DNA of 64,000 nucleotides from Methylotenera sp. Lineage in GTDB: Bacteria; Pseudomonadota; Gammaproteobacteria; Burkholderiales; Methylophilaceae. This document shows positions 1-10,204 of the stretch, piece by piece (within the stretch, counting starts at the first letter, position 1; each line of letters starts with the position of its first letter). The DNA lies in assembly GCA_030693535.1 (NCBI GenBank), contig JAUYAL010000075.1, forward strand, positions 1-64,000, in the 5' to 3' direction. A program made the translations under genes and the position numbers. Below the pieces are notes generated by a model. The model saw only the letters and a list, made by a program, of their open reading frames with translations. It did no database searches and was not told the DNA's origin.

Positions 1-100
1 AAGCACCCACACTTATCAGTTGTTAAATTGTTAAAGAACAGTGTCGAAAATGGCTTTCTTTTTCAACTTCTCAGTAACGCTTTGCGTTAACGAGGTGCGC
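1..100 (-). promoter_or_regulatory. rRNA operon leader with boxA and boxB-like hairpin
   Basis: Read on the minus strand, 29-40 gives TGTTCTTTAACA, one base from the E. coli rrn boxA (TGCTCTTTAACA). It is followed after about a dozen bases by GTGTGGGTGCTT, close to the boxC sequence of rrn leaders. Just upstream, 75-89 forms a small perfect hairpin (TAACGC, 3-base loop, GCGTTA) in the boxB position. This is the antitermination leader of an rRNA operon transcribed leftward. The 16S gene itself would lie outside the window, so its presence is inferred from the leader. Confidence 0.8.
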
Positions 101-128
101 ATTATACAGAGCTTTTAACCCACGTCAA
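101..128 (-). promoter_or_regulatory. rRNA promoter proximal to the leader (sigma-70 type)
   Basis: On the minus strand there is a TTGACG -35 (123-128), a 16-base spacer and a consensus TATAAT -10 (101-106), followed by a GCGC-containing discriminator typical of growth-rate-controlled rRNA promoters. It lies directly upstream of the boxB/boxA leader. Confidence 0.8.
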
Positions 129-222
129 TATTAAATTTGAAATACTTTCTAATTAATTTTAACGGTATTATTTTTTACGCTTTTTGCTGCTTATCGATAC
201 GGTTGTTTGTAACGAGTTGCGC

Positions 223-250
223 ATTTTACAGAGCCTTAAGCTTTGGTCAA
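223..250 (-). promoter_or_regulatory. rRNA promoter distal to the leader (tandem copy)
   Basis: On the minus strand there is a TTGACC -35 (245-250), a 16-base spacer and a TAAAAT -10 (223-228), followed by the same GCGCAAC-type discriminator as the proximal promoter. About 20 bases around the -10 are nearly identical between the two copies, so this looks like a duplicated promoter giving tandem P1/P2 control of the rRNA operon. Confidence 0.75.
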
Positions 251-583
251 GCGCTATTTTGACGAATTACAGATTTATTACACATTTGTGCAATATGATG
301 AAAGAAATTTTAGTGTGCACATTAACCTAAATGTAAATTGGCATAACCTAATATATCATCGGTTTCATGATAAATGTAGACTCTAGTGCTAAGCCATATG
401 CCACCCTATTTTCATTCATTACGCATCACGTCGATATCTTGTCTTTTAAAATGCATTTTAATTTACGGTGATTTGAATTAAGTACCTGCAAAGTATTAGC
501 GTTGACTTTAATTTTTTTTGTATCTAAAATTTGCTAAATGTTGAATATAACCAATCTCTTGGTTATAAGTTCCAAGGAAATTT
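251..583. other. intergenic region, no gene seen
   Basis: This AT-rich stretch of about 330 bases separates the leftward rRNA promoters from the rightward FecR-domain gene. I see no convincing ORF, RNA gene or strong hairpin. It should hold the promoter of the gene starting at 584, but no sigma-70 or sigma-54 sequence stands out. Only the ribosome binding site AAGGA just before 584 is clear. Confidence 0.6.
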
Positions 584-2026
584 ATGCGGATAATATTGTT
601 TGCCTTAATATTTATTGCATGGCCTTTTGTAGCATTATCAGCACCGGCAGGTACAGTCACCTTTGTGCAGGGTAAAGTGTTTGCTACAACATCAAGTAAT
701 GAGACAAAAGTTCTTTCCAGACGTGCAGAAGTTATGAATGGCGACACCATCATCACTGAGCCTGATGCAATCGTACAATTTCGCATGAGTGATGGTAGCA
801 ATATCGCTTTACAACCTAATACTACTTTTAAAATTGATCATTACCAATATGACAGTCAAGATGATGGTAGCGAGCGGGCTTTTTATTCACTTGTAAAAGG
901 TGCATTAAGAACGGTAACTGGTGCTATCGGGCGAAAAAATAAGAAAAACTATCAAACTAGCACACCTACATCCACGATAGGCATTCGTGGAACTGCGTTT
1001 GCGTTAAGATTTGATGGTGCTACTTTAGTTACGGTTGGAGAGGGTGCTATCAATTTTTGCAATCAATCTAAATGCTTAGATTTATTTGCTGGTCAGTCTG
1101 GAATTGTTGTAGATAAAAACTCTTCTCCAACCATCACAACAAAATCTGTAGTGCAAGAAGACAAGGAAAGAAAAAGCTTATCAACATTGGCAGTCTTGAC
1201 TGAATCATCAACAACATTTAAACCCAATGACACACCAGAACTTGAGTCGTTAATTGCAGCATCCAGTTCTGTTACTCTGCCAAGCTTCGTCAATACCCCC
1301 TTAATCTCTGGTAGTGGTGGCATGCCTATTTTTGCACAAGGCGCATCTGGCATTGGCGCCGGTTTGGCAGGAGTTAATATGGTTTTTGATGGCAATGGTG
1401 TTCTTACCTCATGGAGAGATAGTACTAACGTCACCAGTGGCGCTGACTTAATCTCAAACGGTGAAAGTTTTGCCGATGGCATTATTGCATGGGGGCGCTG
1501 GTCCAGTGGTACAGCAACGGGTTCGCTAGCCACCCAAACTGGCAACCCGCTAGGAGTTTTTCATTACACTGCAAATTTAAGCGCGACCTCGACACCTGCT
1601 GGGGTACTATCATCATTATCAGGAACTTACACTGCATTTGGTTCAACGGCACCGACAATTTCAAATGCAAGTGGAGTTGTAATTCAATCAGGCAGCCCAA
1701 ACTCTGTTGTGGGTAGTTTAAATGTAAATTTCGCTGGTGGCACTGTGGGCTATAACTTGTCCATTCCCTTACCTAGCCAAACTTTCACAATGTCTGGCAT
1801 AGCAAACTTTGTCACTCCACCAACAACAACTGATTCAAGGTTTTTAGGTGGCGGCTCAATAACAAGCACAGGAAGTGCATGTAGCTCGACCTGTACAGGG
1901 GTGATTCCATTTGGGCCTAATATTGCTGGCACTATTTCAGGCTTAAACGGTGAGCGCGCTGGCGCTGTTTATGGATTTGATTCAACCCTAGGTAAAGTTT
2001 CAGGCGCCGTTGTTTTCAAAAAATAA
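584..2026 (+). CDS. secreted FecR-domain protein with C-terminal barrel-like domain
   Basis: This 480-residue exported protein has an N-terminal signal peptide (about 1-20, cleavage after ALSA). The mature N-terminus lacks a lipobox cysteine. Residues about 23-150 match the FecR fold: the GTVTFVQGKV start, a GDTI..T turn and the TPTSTIGIRGTAF motif near 128-140. The rest is rich in Ser, Gly and Thr. It ends in beta-strand-like segments with a G-R/A-G-A-x-Y-x-F ... V-x-G-A-x-x-F pattern that resembles the small C-terminal beta-barrel of TbpB-like and Slam-exported proteins. It is followed by a TPR/beta-barrel outer-membrane gene, so the pair may be cargo and exporter; that is inference. The start is supported by AAGGA nine bases upstream. 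Unlike classical FecR there is no TonB or sigma-factor partner nearby, so a role in iron signalling is not indicated. Confidence 0.75.
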   Translation: MRIILFALIFIAWPFVALSAPAGTVTFVQGKVFATTSSNETKVLSRRAEVMNGDTIITEPDAIVQFRMSDGSNIALQPNTTFKIDHYQYDSQDDGSERAFYSLVKGALRTVTGAIGRKNKKNYQTSTPTSTIGIRGTAFALRFDGATLVTVGEGAINFCNQSKCLDLFAGQSGIVVDKNSSPTITTKSVVQEDKERKSLSTLAVLTESSTTFKPNDTPELESLIAASSSVTLPSFVNTPLISGSGGMPIFAQGASGIGAGLAGVNMVFDGNGVLTSWRDSTNVTSGADLISNGESFADGIIAWGRWSSGTATGSLATQTGNPLGVFHYTANLSATSTPAGVLSSLSGTYTAFGSTAPTISNASGVVIQSGSPNSVVGSLNVNFAGGTVGYNLSIPLPSQTFTMSGIANFVTPPTTTDSRFLGGGSITSTGSACSSTCTGVIPFGPNIAGTISGLNGERAGAVYGFDSTLGKVSGAVVFKK

Positions 2027-2062
2027 TTAATGTATGCAATTAAGCTAAAAGAAGCCATACAC

Positions 2063-3372
2063 ATGATGAAAATAATTTTTACTTTTATTTTTTTATTTTT
2101 TTCTCAACTCTCAATCGCCGATGTTATTGATGAAGCAAAATTATTACTGCAGCAAAATAATCCATTAGCCGCATACCAGCTACTTGCTCCGCTTGAAGTT
2201 GAAAAATCAGAAGAGGCTGAGTTTAACTACCTTTTGGGTATTTCAGCACTTGATAGCCGCCAATTTGGTAAAGCCGTTTTTGCGCTTGAAAGAGCTGTGG
2301 CATTATCTCCACAAAACCCCAGTATCGTGCAGATTTAGGGCGTGTCTATTTTGAACTTGGTGAGCGCCACTCTGCTAAGTCTGAATTTGATCTTGTGCTT
2401 ACGGCAAACCCACCAGAACAAGCAAAAATCAATATTGAGAAATACCTTTCGGCCATTGCTAGTTTGGATAACTTATCAAAAACACGTATACATGCTTTCA
2501 TTGATTATACGCTCGGCTTCGATAGTAATATTAATAGTGCAACTTCAAGTACAAACGTTGCGGCACCAGGTCTAGGCGTAATCTTTAACCTAGATTCTGA
2601 TGCCATAAAAATATCTGACAAATTTCATCTTTTGACTGGCGGGCTAGATTTTGCAAAACCTATTTCATCTAGCTTTTCACTAATTGGTAGCGCTAAAGTT
2701 AGTCAGCGTATCAATTGGGATGAGTCGCAATTTAATTTAGCAAATCTTGATTTAAATATAGGCTTTGCAAAAAGCTACAAAAATGATTTATGGTCACTTA
2801 GTCTAAGCAATAACGACCTTACCTTAGACTCTAAAAGGTTTCGTCACGCTTATGGGGTAAATGGCCAATGGCAACATAATCTAAGCAACTTTAGTCAACT
2901 TAGTTTGTATGGCCAGTTAAATCGCATTGCTTTTCCAAATCAAGAAACTAGAGACGCAAACAGAGCCGTTTTAGGAGCAGGTTATGCTAGAGTTTTTGAT
3001 GCTAAATTAAAACCTCTAGTATATTTTGGAATTTTTGGTGGTGAAGAAAATACTATTGATAATAACTTTGATTTTCTTGGGTTTGATTTATTTGGGTTAA
3101 GGCTCGGCGGTCAAGTCTCTGTTAATCCAAGGCTAGATTTATCAATCAGCAGTAGTTTTGAAAATCGTCAACACCATGAGAGCGATCCAGCATTTTTAAT
3201 AACTCGCCATGACAAACAATACGACTTAAACCTAGGCATGAGATATTTACTCTTACCGACATTAGTACTTTCCAGCAATCTAGGATACACAAAAAACACT
3301 ACCAATTATGATATTTCCGATTACGAAAGAACTATTCTTACATTTGCATTACGCAAAGACTTTAATTGGTAA
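2063..3372 (+). pseudogene. Slam-like TPR/beta-barrel outer-membrane protein, one-base frameshift
   Basis: The ATG at 2063 opens a signal peptide (MMKIIFTFIFLFF...IA) followed by TPR-type helices. This frame ends at the TAG at 2336-2338. The natural continuation (RADLGRVYFELGE) is in another frame from 2326 and runs on to 3372. One base is missing around 2323-2325, where the family pattern would read N-P-S-Y-R-A-D-L. Restoring it gives one protein of about 436 residues: signal peptide, TPR domain, then a beta-barrel starting near FDSNINSA and ending in Trp, as expected for an outer-membrane barrel. The TPR plus barrel layout resembles DUF560 (Slam, type XI secretion). It starts 36 bases after the FecR-domain gene, so probably shares its transcript. 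The break may be a true mutation or a sequencing or assembly error; intact flanking codons suggest it is recent. Confidence 0.7.
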
Positions 3373-3604
3373 GTGCTAAAGCAAGATCCCTTTATAACTT
3401 AACGCTTCTCCATTAATCAACGATAAATGGTTTAGATTCGATTTTTTCTACCCTGCCAATACAAACAAGCATCGTCTGAGCTGACCCCATTTATTTCCAC
3501 GCTATTTGTCAACATGTGCAACAATAACACTTTACGATAGTCGCTGAATGGCAAAGATTTTGCGCTAAATTGTTAAATTAACATTACATTCAAACGATTT
3601 CATT

Positions 3605-3865
3605 ATGAGCAGTGCACCACCCAACATTCCAGATCGTCGAAATAATATGGAGATACGCGATATATTTGTGAGCGCATGTGAGATTTTGGCGCCTATTATT
3701 TCGAGTAATGCTAAAGTTTTAACTGTGTCTGCCTTTGGTATGGCGAGAATGTTGCAAGATCGCTTTCCTACGCTTACAGCTTCACAAGTACAGATTGTGA
3801 TTGCTACAGCCGAAAAATTGTACTTTGAAAAACGCCTGCAATCACTGTTAAATAAAAATACTTAA
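3605..3865 (+). CDS. small hypothetical protein, 86 residues
   Basis: I do not recognise this protein. It is predicted mostly helical, with no signal peptide, no membrane segment and no cysteine pair. The C-terminal half (about 40-85) contains a pattern like a small helical bundle (FPTLTASQVQIVIATAEKLYFEKRL). A second possible start is the ATG at 3647, which would remove 14 poorly conserved-looking residues; neither start has a strong ribosome binding site. It stands alone between the outer-membrane gene and the converging tyrS. Confidence 0.5.
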   Translation: MSSAPPNIPDRRNNMEIRDIFVSACEILAPIISSNAKVLTVSAFGMARMLQDRFPTLTASQVQIVIATAEKLYFEKRLQSLLNKNT

Positions 3866-3960
3866 AAAATAACAGAAATTTCAATTTTGAGTGAAGGTTG
3901 CAGAAGGAATATTACCTACGGCAAGCTGATATCTACAAAAAGAAAAGACTAAAGCAAGTA

Positions 3961-5160
3961 TTAATTAACTGTAATCTTGGCAAACTTACGTTTACCCACT
4001 TGCGCCACAACAATTACGCCTTTACTGATCAATATTTTTTTATCGGTGATTTTTTCACTATCAATTTTTACACCACCTTGCTCTATAGCTCGCATGGCTT
4101 CTGAAGTGCTTTCGACCAAGCCTGCCAATTTTAGCAATTGGGCAATACCTATACTTTCACCTTCAATAGTGATGCTGATTTCTGGCACATCATCTGGAAT
4201 ACCGCCTTTGGCACGTGTTTGAAAGTCAGTCAAGGCCTTTTCTGCATCGGCTTGGCTATGAAAGCGCGCGACGATTTCTTGCGCAAACCCTACTTTTATA
4301 TTGCGTGGATTTTCACCTGCTACCACTTGAGCTTTCCATTGCGCAATCGTTTCTAAACTTTCAAATGAGAGCAATTCTATATAGCGCCACATTAATTCAT
4401 CTGAAATCGACATAATTTTAGCGAATATGACTTCTGGTGCTTCAGCAATCCCAATGTAGTTGCCGAGTGATTTGGACATTTTATTGATGCCGTCCAAGCC
4501 CTCCAACAACGGCATGGTGAGCACGCACTGCTGCGACATACCCGCTTGTTTTTGCAACTCACGACCCATAAGCAAATTAAATTTTTGGTCTGTGCCGCCT
4601 AACTCAACATCGGCTTTTAATGCCACTGAATCATAGCCTTGTAATAAAGGATACAAAAATTCATGAATCGCGATTGGCTGGTTTGCTTTATATCTTTTAG
4701 TAAAATCGTCGCGCTCTAGCATGCGGGCCACGGTATGACTAGCTGCCAACTTGAGCATGCCTGCTGCGCCCAGCGCTGTGAGCCAAGTAGAATTAAAAAC
4801 AACCTCGGTTTGTTCTGGCTTAAGAATTTTGAATACTTGCGCTGTATATGATTTGGCGTTTTCAGCCACTTGTTCTGCAGTTAATGGTGGGCGAGTGGCA
4901 CTTTTACCTGTGGGGTCGCCTATCATGCCAGTAAAATCACCAATTAAAAAAAGTACTTGATGGCCTAATTCTTGAAACTGACGGAGTTTGTTAATTAAAA
5001 CAGTATGCCCTAAATGCAAGTCAGGCGCAGTCGGGTCAAAGCCTGCTTTAATTCTAAGCGGCAATCCTTTTTTGAGTTTTTCTACCAACTCCGCTTCAAT
5101 TAAAAGCTCGTCTGCGCCACGCTTTATTATCGCGAGCTGTTTCGTAATTTCAATATTCAC
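3961..5160 (-). CDS. tyrS: tyrosyl-tRNA synthetase
   Basis: This 399-residue class I synthetase charges tRNA-Tyr. The signature HLGHT (HIGH-type) lies near residue 50 and KMSKS near 229, and the C-terminal 60 residues form an S4-type RNA-binding domain. The GGTDQKFN segment is typical of bacterial TyrRS. Length fits the roughly 400-residue bacterial form. It is transcribed divergently from the M23 peptidase gene, with an imperfect inverted repeat (5183-5208) in the gap between them. Confidence 0.96.
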   Translation of the reverse strand: MNIEITKQLAIIKRGADELLIEAELVEKLKKGLPLRIKAGFDPTAPDLHLGHTVLINKLRQFQELGHQVLFLIGDFTGMIGDPTGKSATRPPLTAEQVAENAKSYTAQVFKILKPEQTEVVFNSTWLTALGAAGMLKLAASHTVARMLERDDFTKRYKANQPIAIHEFLYPLLQGYDSVALKADVELGGTDQKFNLLMGRELQKQAGMSQQCVLTMPLLEGLDGINKMSKSLGNYIGIAEAPEVIFAKIMSISDELMWRYIELLSFESLETIAQWKAQVVAGENPRNIKVGFAQEIVARFHSQADAEKALTDFQTRAKGGIPDDVPEISITIEGESIGIAQLLKLAGLVESTSEAMRAIEQGGVKIDSEKITDKKILISKGVIVVAQVGKRKFAKITVN

Positions 5161-5277
5161 TTAATTTATACCTTTAATATTGACTGTAAAGCTTTCACTT
5201 TTACAGTTCATTTACTTGTTCTAATTGAGTTTTCTGTTAATATCTAAAATCGTTATAAAATTTATAGAGGTCAGCCC

Positions 5278-6672
5278 GTGGGTATTAACGAGCCAAATCA
5301 ACATCACGAACCATTTAATTATTTTGCTAAAGAGAATCTAGTGCCAAGTTCTGAGATAACCTCCATTTTAGCGCAAAATGCTAATAAAGCTGAACGTAGG
5401 ATCAAGTTACGTTGGATTTTAGCTATTTCTTGCTTACCTTTATTTGGTATTTATGCCGCTTTTGGTATTGCGCCACAAACTATAACAGGCAATATTGCTA
5501 CCGCCACTGTGGTTGAAGAAATCACCCTGCTTAATGCTGATGTTGCGCTTGCTAATGTTGCTGAGCAACATTTTTGGTATAAAGAACACGTGCGTCGCGA
5601 TGACACTTTAAATAGTATTCTGTCCCGCTTAAATATTCATAATCGTGAAGCAATTAATTTTATTAGCAATGATGCTGTAGCCAGTGAAATTACTTCTGCT
5701 TTAAAGCCTAGCCACACCATGGAAGCGGAAACTGATAGCGATGGCAATCTGATTTCACTGGAATATCAATTAAATACCGATCTTTTTATTACAGTGAAAC
5801 AGACTGCTGATGGTTATGAAGCAAGTAAAATTACACATAAACTTGAAAGTCGCCCTATATTAAAATCAGCTAAAATTGTCAGCTCATTGTTTGGCGCAAC
5901 CGATAATGCCAATATTCCAGATAGCATTGCCATTCAAGTAGCAGAGATGTTTGAAAGTGATATTGATTTTAATACTGATTTACGCCGTGGCGACCAATTT
6001 AATGTCATTTATGAAGGCAGTTACGATCAAGGTGAATTAGTTAAAACAGGCGATGTACTTGCTGCTGAGTTTATTAACAAAGGCAAAACCTATCAGGCCA
6101 TAGGTTACCGTGATAATTCGGGTGAAATGCAGTACTACACACCTGAAGGCAAAAGTCTTCATAAATCATTTTTGCGCTCTCCACTTGAGTTTACTCGTGT
6201 TAGCTCAGGGTTCAGCTTGGGGCGCTTTCACCCAATATTACAACGCATGAAAGCACATAAAGGTACTGATATGGCTGCGCCATCAGGCACTAGAGTTAAG
6301 GCTTCAGGCGATGCTGTGGTTGAATTTGTTGGTCTTAAAGGTGGCTATGGTAATGTGATTGTGCTTAAGCATGATAACGGTGTTAGCACGGTTTACGGAC
6401 ATTTGTCACGTTTTGCCGATGGATTACGCCGTGGCAAAAAAGTCGTACAAGGTAATATTATTGGCTTTGTAGGGACTACTGGCTTATCTTCAGGACCACA
6501 TTTGCACTATGAATTCTTAGTCAATGGTCAACATCGCGACCCAATGAAAGTAGCCTTACCGAAAGCTGATCCAATTACAGGGGAAAATAAAGTGGCCTTT
6601 GATGCGACAAGCAATCAACTCACCGCTCAACTTAAGTTGCTTGGTAACAGTAATATCGCAGCTTTAGATTAA
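5278..6672 (+). CDS. M23 family murein endopeptidase, membrane-anchored
   Basis: This 464-residue protein has one N-terminal membrane anchor (about residues 45-65), a long periplasmic middle part, and a C-terminal LytM/M23 zinc peptidase domain. The zinc-binding pattern is intact: H327 and D331 in HKGTD, and H408 and H410 in HLHYE. The layout matches MepM/YebA-type DD-endopeptidases, which cut peptidoglycan cross-links during growth. The start is a GTG preceded by AGAGG. The next gene, 32 bases on, is anmK, which recycles anhydro-MurNAc, so the pair links wall cleavage and recycling. Confidence 0.9.
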   Translation: MGINEPNQHHEPFNYFAKENLVPSSEITSILAQNANKAERRIKLRWILAISCLPLFGIYAAFGIAPQTITGNIATATVVEEITLLNADVALANVAEQHFWYKEHVRRDDTLNSILSRLNIHNREAINFISNDAVASEITSALKPSHTMEAETDSDGNLISLEYQLNTDLFITVKQTADGYEASKITHKLESRPILKSAKIVSSLFGATDNANIPDSIAIQVAEMFESDIDFNTDLRRGDQFNVIYEGSYDQGELVKTGDVLAAEFINKGKTYQAIGYRDNSGEMQYYTPEGKSLHKSFLRSPLEFTRVSSGFSLGRFHPILQRMKAHKGTDMAAPSGTRVKASGDAVVEFVGLKGGYGNVIVLKHDNGVSTVYGHLSRFADGLRRGKKVVQGNIIGFVGTTGLSSGPHLHYEFLVNGQHRDPMKVALPKADPITGENKVAFDATSNQLTAQLKLLGNSNIAALD

Positions 6673-6704
6673 TTTATATTCTCTAAAAAACTTTTTTAAT
6701 CGAA

Positions 6705-7844
6705 ATGGCTGGCGCGCTTTTTATTGGACTAATGTCTGGCACCAGTCTTGATGGTGTCGATGTTGCCCTAGTGGATTTTAGCCATGTCGATTCTGACACA
6801 TTACATCCATGCGTATTAGATACCTATTTTCAAGCTTATCCATCTGCATTACGCAGACAAATTCTAGCGCTACAGCATCCGACAGACAACGAACTAGAAG
6901 TGACTGCATTGATGGGCAATATGTTGGCAAAATTGTATGCCGAAGCGGTTAATCATTTGCTCAAAAAGGCTAAATTTTCGCCTGATAAAATCACGGCTAT
7001 TGGCTGTCATGGACAAACCATCAGGCATCAACCGGGCGTTAAAGATGGGATAGGCTTTACCTTGCAAATCGGCAATGCTGCATTACTCAGTGAGTTGACA
7101 GGTATTACGGTGGTCTCGGATTTTAGAAGTCGCGATATTGCTGCAGGCGGGCAAGGTGCCCCATTGGTACCCGCATTTCACCAAGCCGTTTTTGCTAGCA
7201 AGCAAGAAACTCGCGCCATCATCAATATCGGCGGTATTGCGAATATTACTTATTTATCAAAAGATAATAATTCAGAAAATTACGATGTCATCGGCTTTGA
7301 TGCTGGCCCAGGCAATATGTTGCTAGATGCATGGATTAAGCATCATATGAATTTAGATTTTGATGCAGATGGTGCATGGGCAAGCACCGGTCAAGTCATT
7401 GCTCCATTACTTTGCGCTATGCTTGCAGAACCTTTTTTTGCATTAAAGCCACCTAAAAGTACTGGGCGTGATTTGTTTAATGATGCATGGCTCAACCAGA
7501 AGTTGTTAGGAACCAATTATCAACCCCACGATGTTGCACGCACGCTAGTAGAGCTATCTGCGAAAACTATTTATGATGCATTGTTAATCGGTTGTGGCGA
7601 GCTTGATAGCGCCTATTTATGTGGTGGTGGTGCACGTAATATTTTACTTAGAAATCGACTGGAAGCCATGCTCACGCATACAAAGCTACAAACTACAGAT
7701 ACACTAGGCATTGGCATAGATTGGGTTGAAGCTATTGCTTTTGCTTGGCTTGCCAGACAATGCTTACTTCACAAGACAAGCAATTTACCCCAAGTTACAG
7801 GCGCTAGAGGCCAGCGCATACTAGGTGCTATCTACCAACATTAG
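6705..7844 (+). CDS. anmK: anhydro-N-acetylmuramic acid kinase
   Basis: This 379-residue kinase phosphorylates and opens 1,6-anhydro-MurNAc from peptidoglycan turnover to give MurNAc-6-phosphate. The family signatures are present: GLMSGTSLDGVD at residues 8-19 (phosphate-binding) and GFDAGPGN near 197. A GGGARN motif lies near residue 305. Length is standard (about 370). It sits 32 bases after the M23 endopeptidase gene, a common pairing. Confidence 0.95.
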   Translation: MAGALFIGLMSGTSLDGVDVALVDFSHVDSDTLHPCVLDTYFQAYPSALRRQILALQHPTDNELEVTALMGNMLAKLYAEAVNHLLKKAKFSPDKITAIGCHGQTIRHQPGVKDGIGFTLQIGNAALLSELTGITVVSDFRSRDIAAGGQGAPLVPAFHQAVFASKQETRAIINIGGIANITYLSKDNNSENYDVIGFDAGPGNMLLDAWIKHHMNLDFDADGAWASTGQVIAPLLCAMLAEPFFALKPPKSTGRDLFNDAWLNQKLLGTNYQPHDVARTLVELSAKTIYDALLIGCGELDSAYLCGGGARNILLRNRLEAMLTHTKLQTTDTLGIGIDWVEAIAFAWLARQCLLHKTSNLPQVTGARGQRILGAIYQH

Positions 7845-7944
7845 ATCGCAATGAGTTTTCCATATGATACTTTTGGATAATCACTAAATCCACGCACTAA
7901 AGTATAATTATTCTTAACCCTAAAACTAAAAGTGAATATTCAGC

Positions 7945-9243
7945 ATGACCAACAAACCGACTAAAGCCACAATTACTTTTGACAATGGTGCAGTACCGAT
8001 TGAATTGCCGATACTCGCAGGTAGTCTTGGCACTGACGTGATTGATATCCGTAATCTTGGCAAGCATGGCGTATTTACTTATGATCCAGGCTTCATGTCC
8101 ACGGCGGCTTGTAACTCAAATATTACATTTATCGATGGTGAAAAGGGCTTACTCTATTACCGAGGCTATCCGATCGAACAGCTCGCTGAACATTGTAACT
8201 TTATGGAAGTGTCTTACCTCCTATTGCATGGTGAACTTCCCAATTTAGAACAAAAACAACAATTCACCAACACCATCAACGGTAGCACAATGTTGCATGA
8301 TCAGCTCAACAATATATTCCGTGGCTTTAGGCGTGATGCCCACCCGATGGCCGTTATGGTAGGTGTAGTAGGTTCACTTTCTGCATTTTATTTTGATGCT
8401 ATGGACATTCGTGATGCAAAACATCGTGAAATTTCTGCACATCGTTTATTGGCAAAAGTGCCTACTATTGCAGCATGGAGTTATAAATACAACTTAGGGC
8501 AGCCGTTTATGTACCCGCAAAATCATCTAAATTATGCTGAAAACTTTATGCATATGATGTTTGCAACACCTTGCGAGAAATATGAACCCAATCCAATTTT
8601 ATCTAAAGCATTTGAGCGTATCCTAATTTTACACGCAGATCATGAACAGAATGCCTCTACAAGCACCGTTCGTCTTGTAGGCTCTAGCGGCGCCAACCCA
8701 TTTGCTTGTATTTCAGCAGGAATTGCTTCTCTTTGGGGGCCAGCGCATGGTGGCGCCAATGAAGCAACCCTGACGATGTTAGAAGAAATTGGTGACGTTT
8801 CGCGCATTGGTGAATTTATTAAACGTGCTAAAGATAAAAATGACACTTTTCGTCTAATGGGTTTTGGTCACCGCGTTTACCGCAATATGGACCCACGTGC
8901 AAAAATCATGCGAACAACTTGCCATGAAGTTCTTGATGTACTGGGCTTACATGATGACCCTATGTTTAAATTAGCCATGGAACTTGAAAAAATCGCGCTG
9001 GAAGATGATTATTTTGTTTCACGTAAACTCTATCCTAACGTCGATTTCTATAGCGGAATCGTCATGCGCGCAATGGGTATTCCTAATTCTATGTTCACAG
9101 CAATTTTTGCACTAGCAAGAACTGCAGGATGGATTGCGCAATGGTCTGAAATGATTTCAGATGAAGAGCATAAAATCGGACGACCTAGGCAATTATATAC
9201 TGGGGCAACTAGGCGTGATCTAGTACCGATTAATCAACGATAA
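7945..9243 (+). CDS. gltA: citrate synthase (type II, hexameric)
   Basis: This 432-residue enzyme condenses oxaloacetate and acetyl-CoA to citrate. The active-site regions are visible: [11 protein letters not shown] (His near 274), GFGHRVY (His near 311) and DFYSG (Asp near 367). Length and the N-terminal beta-domain agree with the proteobacterial NADH-sensitive type. A TATAAT at 7903-7908 could be the -10 of its promoter, but no good -35 is correctly spaced. A strong bidirectional terminator follows. Confidence 0.97.
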   Translation: MTNKPTKATITFDNGAVPIELPILAGSLGTDVIDIRNLGKHGVFTYDPGFMSTAACNSNITFIDGEKGLLYYRGYPIEQLAEHCNFMEVSYLLLHGELPNLEQKQQFTNTINGSTMLHDQLNNIFRGFRRDAHPMAVMVGVVGSLSAFYFDAMDIRDAKHREISAHRLLAKVPTIAAWSYKYNLGQPFMYPQNHLNYAENFMHMMFATPCEKYEPNPILSKAFERILILHADHEQNASTSTVRLVGSSGANPFACISAGIASLWGPAHGGANEATLTMLEEIGDVSRIGEFIKRAKDKNDTFRLMGFGHRVYRNMDPRAKIMRTTCHEVLDVLGLHDDPMFKLAMELEKIALEDDYFVSRKLYPNVDFYSGIVMRAMGIPNSMFTAIFALARTAGWIAQWSEMISDEEHKIGRPRQLYTGATRRDLVPINQR

Positions 9244-9257
9244 TTCTGATAAAAAAT

Positions 9258-9283
9258 AAAAAGCCGAACATGTTCGGCTTTTT
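9258..9283. terminator. bidirectional intrinsic terminator between gltA and erpA
   Basis: This is a perfect 26-base palindrome: AAAAAGCCGAACA followed by its reverse complement. The GC-rich core is flanked by A and T runs on both sides, so it can end transcription of gltA from the left and erpA from the right. Confidence 0.92.
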
Positions 9284-9308
9284 ATTTCAATACTAACAAT
9301 GTGATAGC

Positions 9309-9683
9309 TTAAACTGAAAAAGAAGACCCGCAACCACATGTTGTCGTGGCTTGCGGATTTCGAATAACAAATTGTGATCCTTGTAGACTATCTTGATAAT
9401 CAATTTCTGCACCCATCAAGTATTGCAAACTCATTGGATCAATCAGTAATGTCACTGAGTCTTTTTGTACTTGCGTATCGTCTTCGTTTACTTCTTCTTC
9501 AAAAGTAAACCCATATTGAAAGCCTGAACAGCCCCCACCACTTACGAATACGCGCAACTTCAAGTCCGGGCTACCTTCTTCTTCAATGAGCTCCTTTACT
9601 TTTTTTGCCGCATTATCAGTAAAAACTAATGGTGTTGGCATAGCATCTAAATCTGCATTTTGTATCTCAGTTACAGCGTTCAT
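9309..9683 (-). CDS. erpA: iron-sulfur cluster insertion protein ErpA
   Basis: This 124-residue A-type carrier delivers Fe-S clusters to target enzymes. The three conserved cysteines are present: C52 in GGGCSGF, and C116 and C118 in the C-terminal CGCGSSF. The extra N-terminal 17 residues before the core are usual in betaproteobacteria. It ends at the shared terminator and follows the bactofilin gene on the same strand, with a 77-base gap. Confidence 0.95.
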   Translation of the reverse strand: MNAVTEIQNADLDAMPTPLVFTDNAAKKVKELIEEEGSPDLKLRVFVSGGGCSGFQYGFTFEEEVNEDDTQVQKDSVTLLIDPMSLQYLMGAEIDYQDSLQGSQFVIRNPQATTTCGCGSSFSV

Positions 9684-9760
9684 TTTATACTCCTAATTTT
9701 TTCAATAAATTCATTATGCTACGTCATGGAAGCAAGGTCAATCAATGCTTAGACAGATGT

Positions 9761-10162
9761 CTAATCGCTGTCATCCAACTCCTGTGGATTGTCACCTAGA
9801 AAAACCAACTTACCTTCAATCACCGCACCTGTGTGCATTTCTAAGGATTTATAATACACATCACCTGTAATACGCGCCTTGGCTTGTAGCTCAATAAATT
9901 GGCCAGCCTTTACTGGTCCAATCACTTTTCCATTAATGACTATCTTAGAAACACTTACAGCACCTTCAATTCGTCCGTGCTCACTTAATATTAGTGTGCT
10001 AGGACTGGCATTTGGTTCATTCACACTACCGAGAATTGAACCGTCAATGCGCAAGCCGCCTGAAAAATGGATGTCTCCCTCAATGCGTGTTTCCGCGCCT
10101 ATGAGCGTGTCAATACTATTTTGAATTCTATTACTCTTCTTAAAAAACATATTGATTCTCAC
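9761..10162 (-). CDS. bactofilin family cytoskeletal protein
   Basis: This 133-residue protein carries the bactofilin (DUF583) right-handed beta-helix: repeated short strands with G-x-I/V and hydrophobic alternation from residue about 23 (IGAETRIEGDIHFSGGLRIDG) to 115. Bactofilins self-assemble into filaments at the inner membrane and help shape the cell or position wall enzymes. A second ATG four codons downstream is also possible. It lies between a membrane coiled-coil gene and erpA, the usual betaproteobacterial order. Confidence 0.88.
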   Translation of the reverse strand: MRINMFFKKSNRIQNSIDTLIGAETRIEGDIHFSGGLRIDGSILGSVNEPNASPSTLILSEHGRIEGAVSVSKIVINGKVIGPVKAGQFIELQAKARITGDVYYKSLEMHTGAVIEGKLVFLGDNPQELDDSD

Positions 10163-10204
10163 TTAATTCATACTTGTCATAATTTATTTTACGGTTAAAC
10201 AGGC

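Noticed and set aside
2083..2103. T-rich runs in the signal peptide of the beta-barrel gene as phase-variation tract
   Set aside because: The frame is intact through these runs; the actual frameshift lies 220 bases downstream outside any homopolymer.
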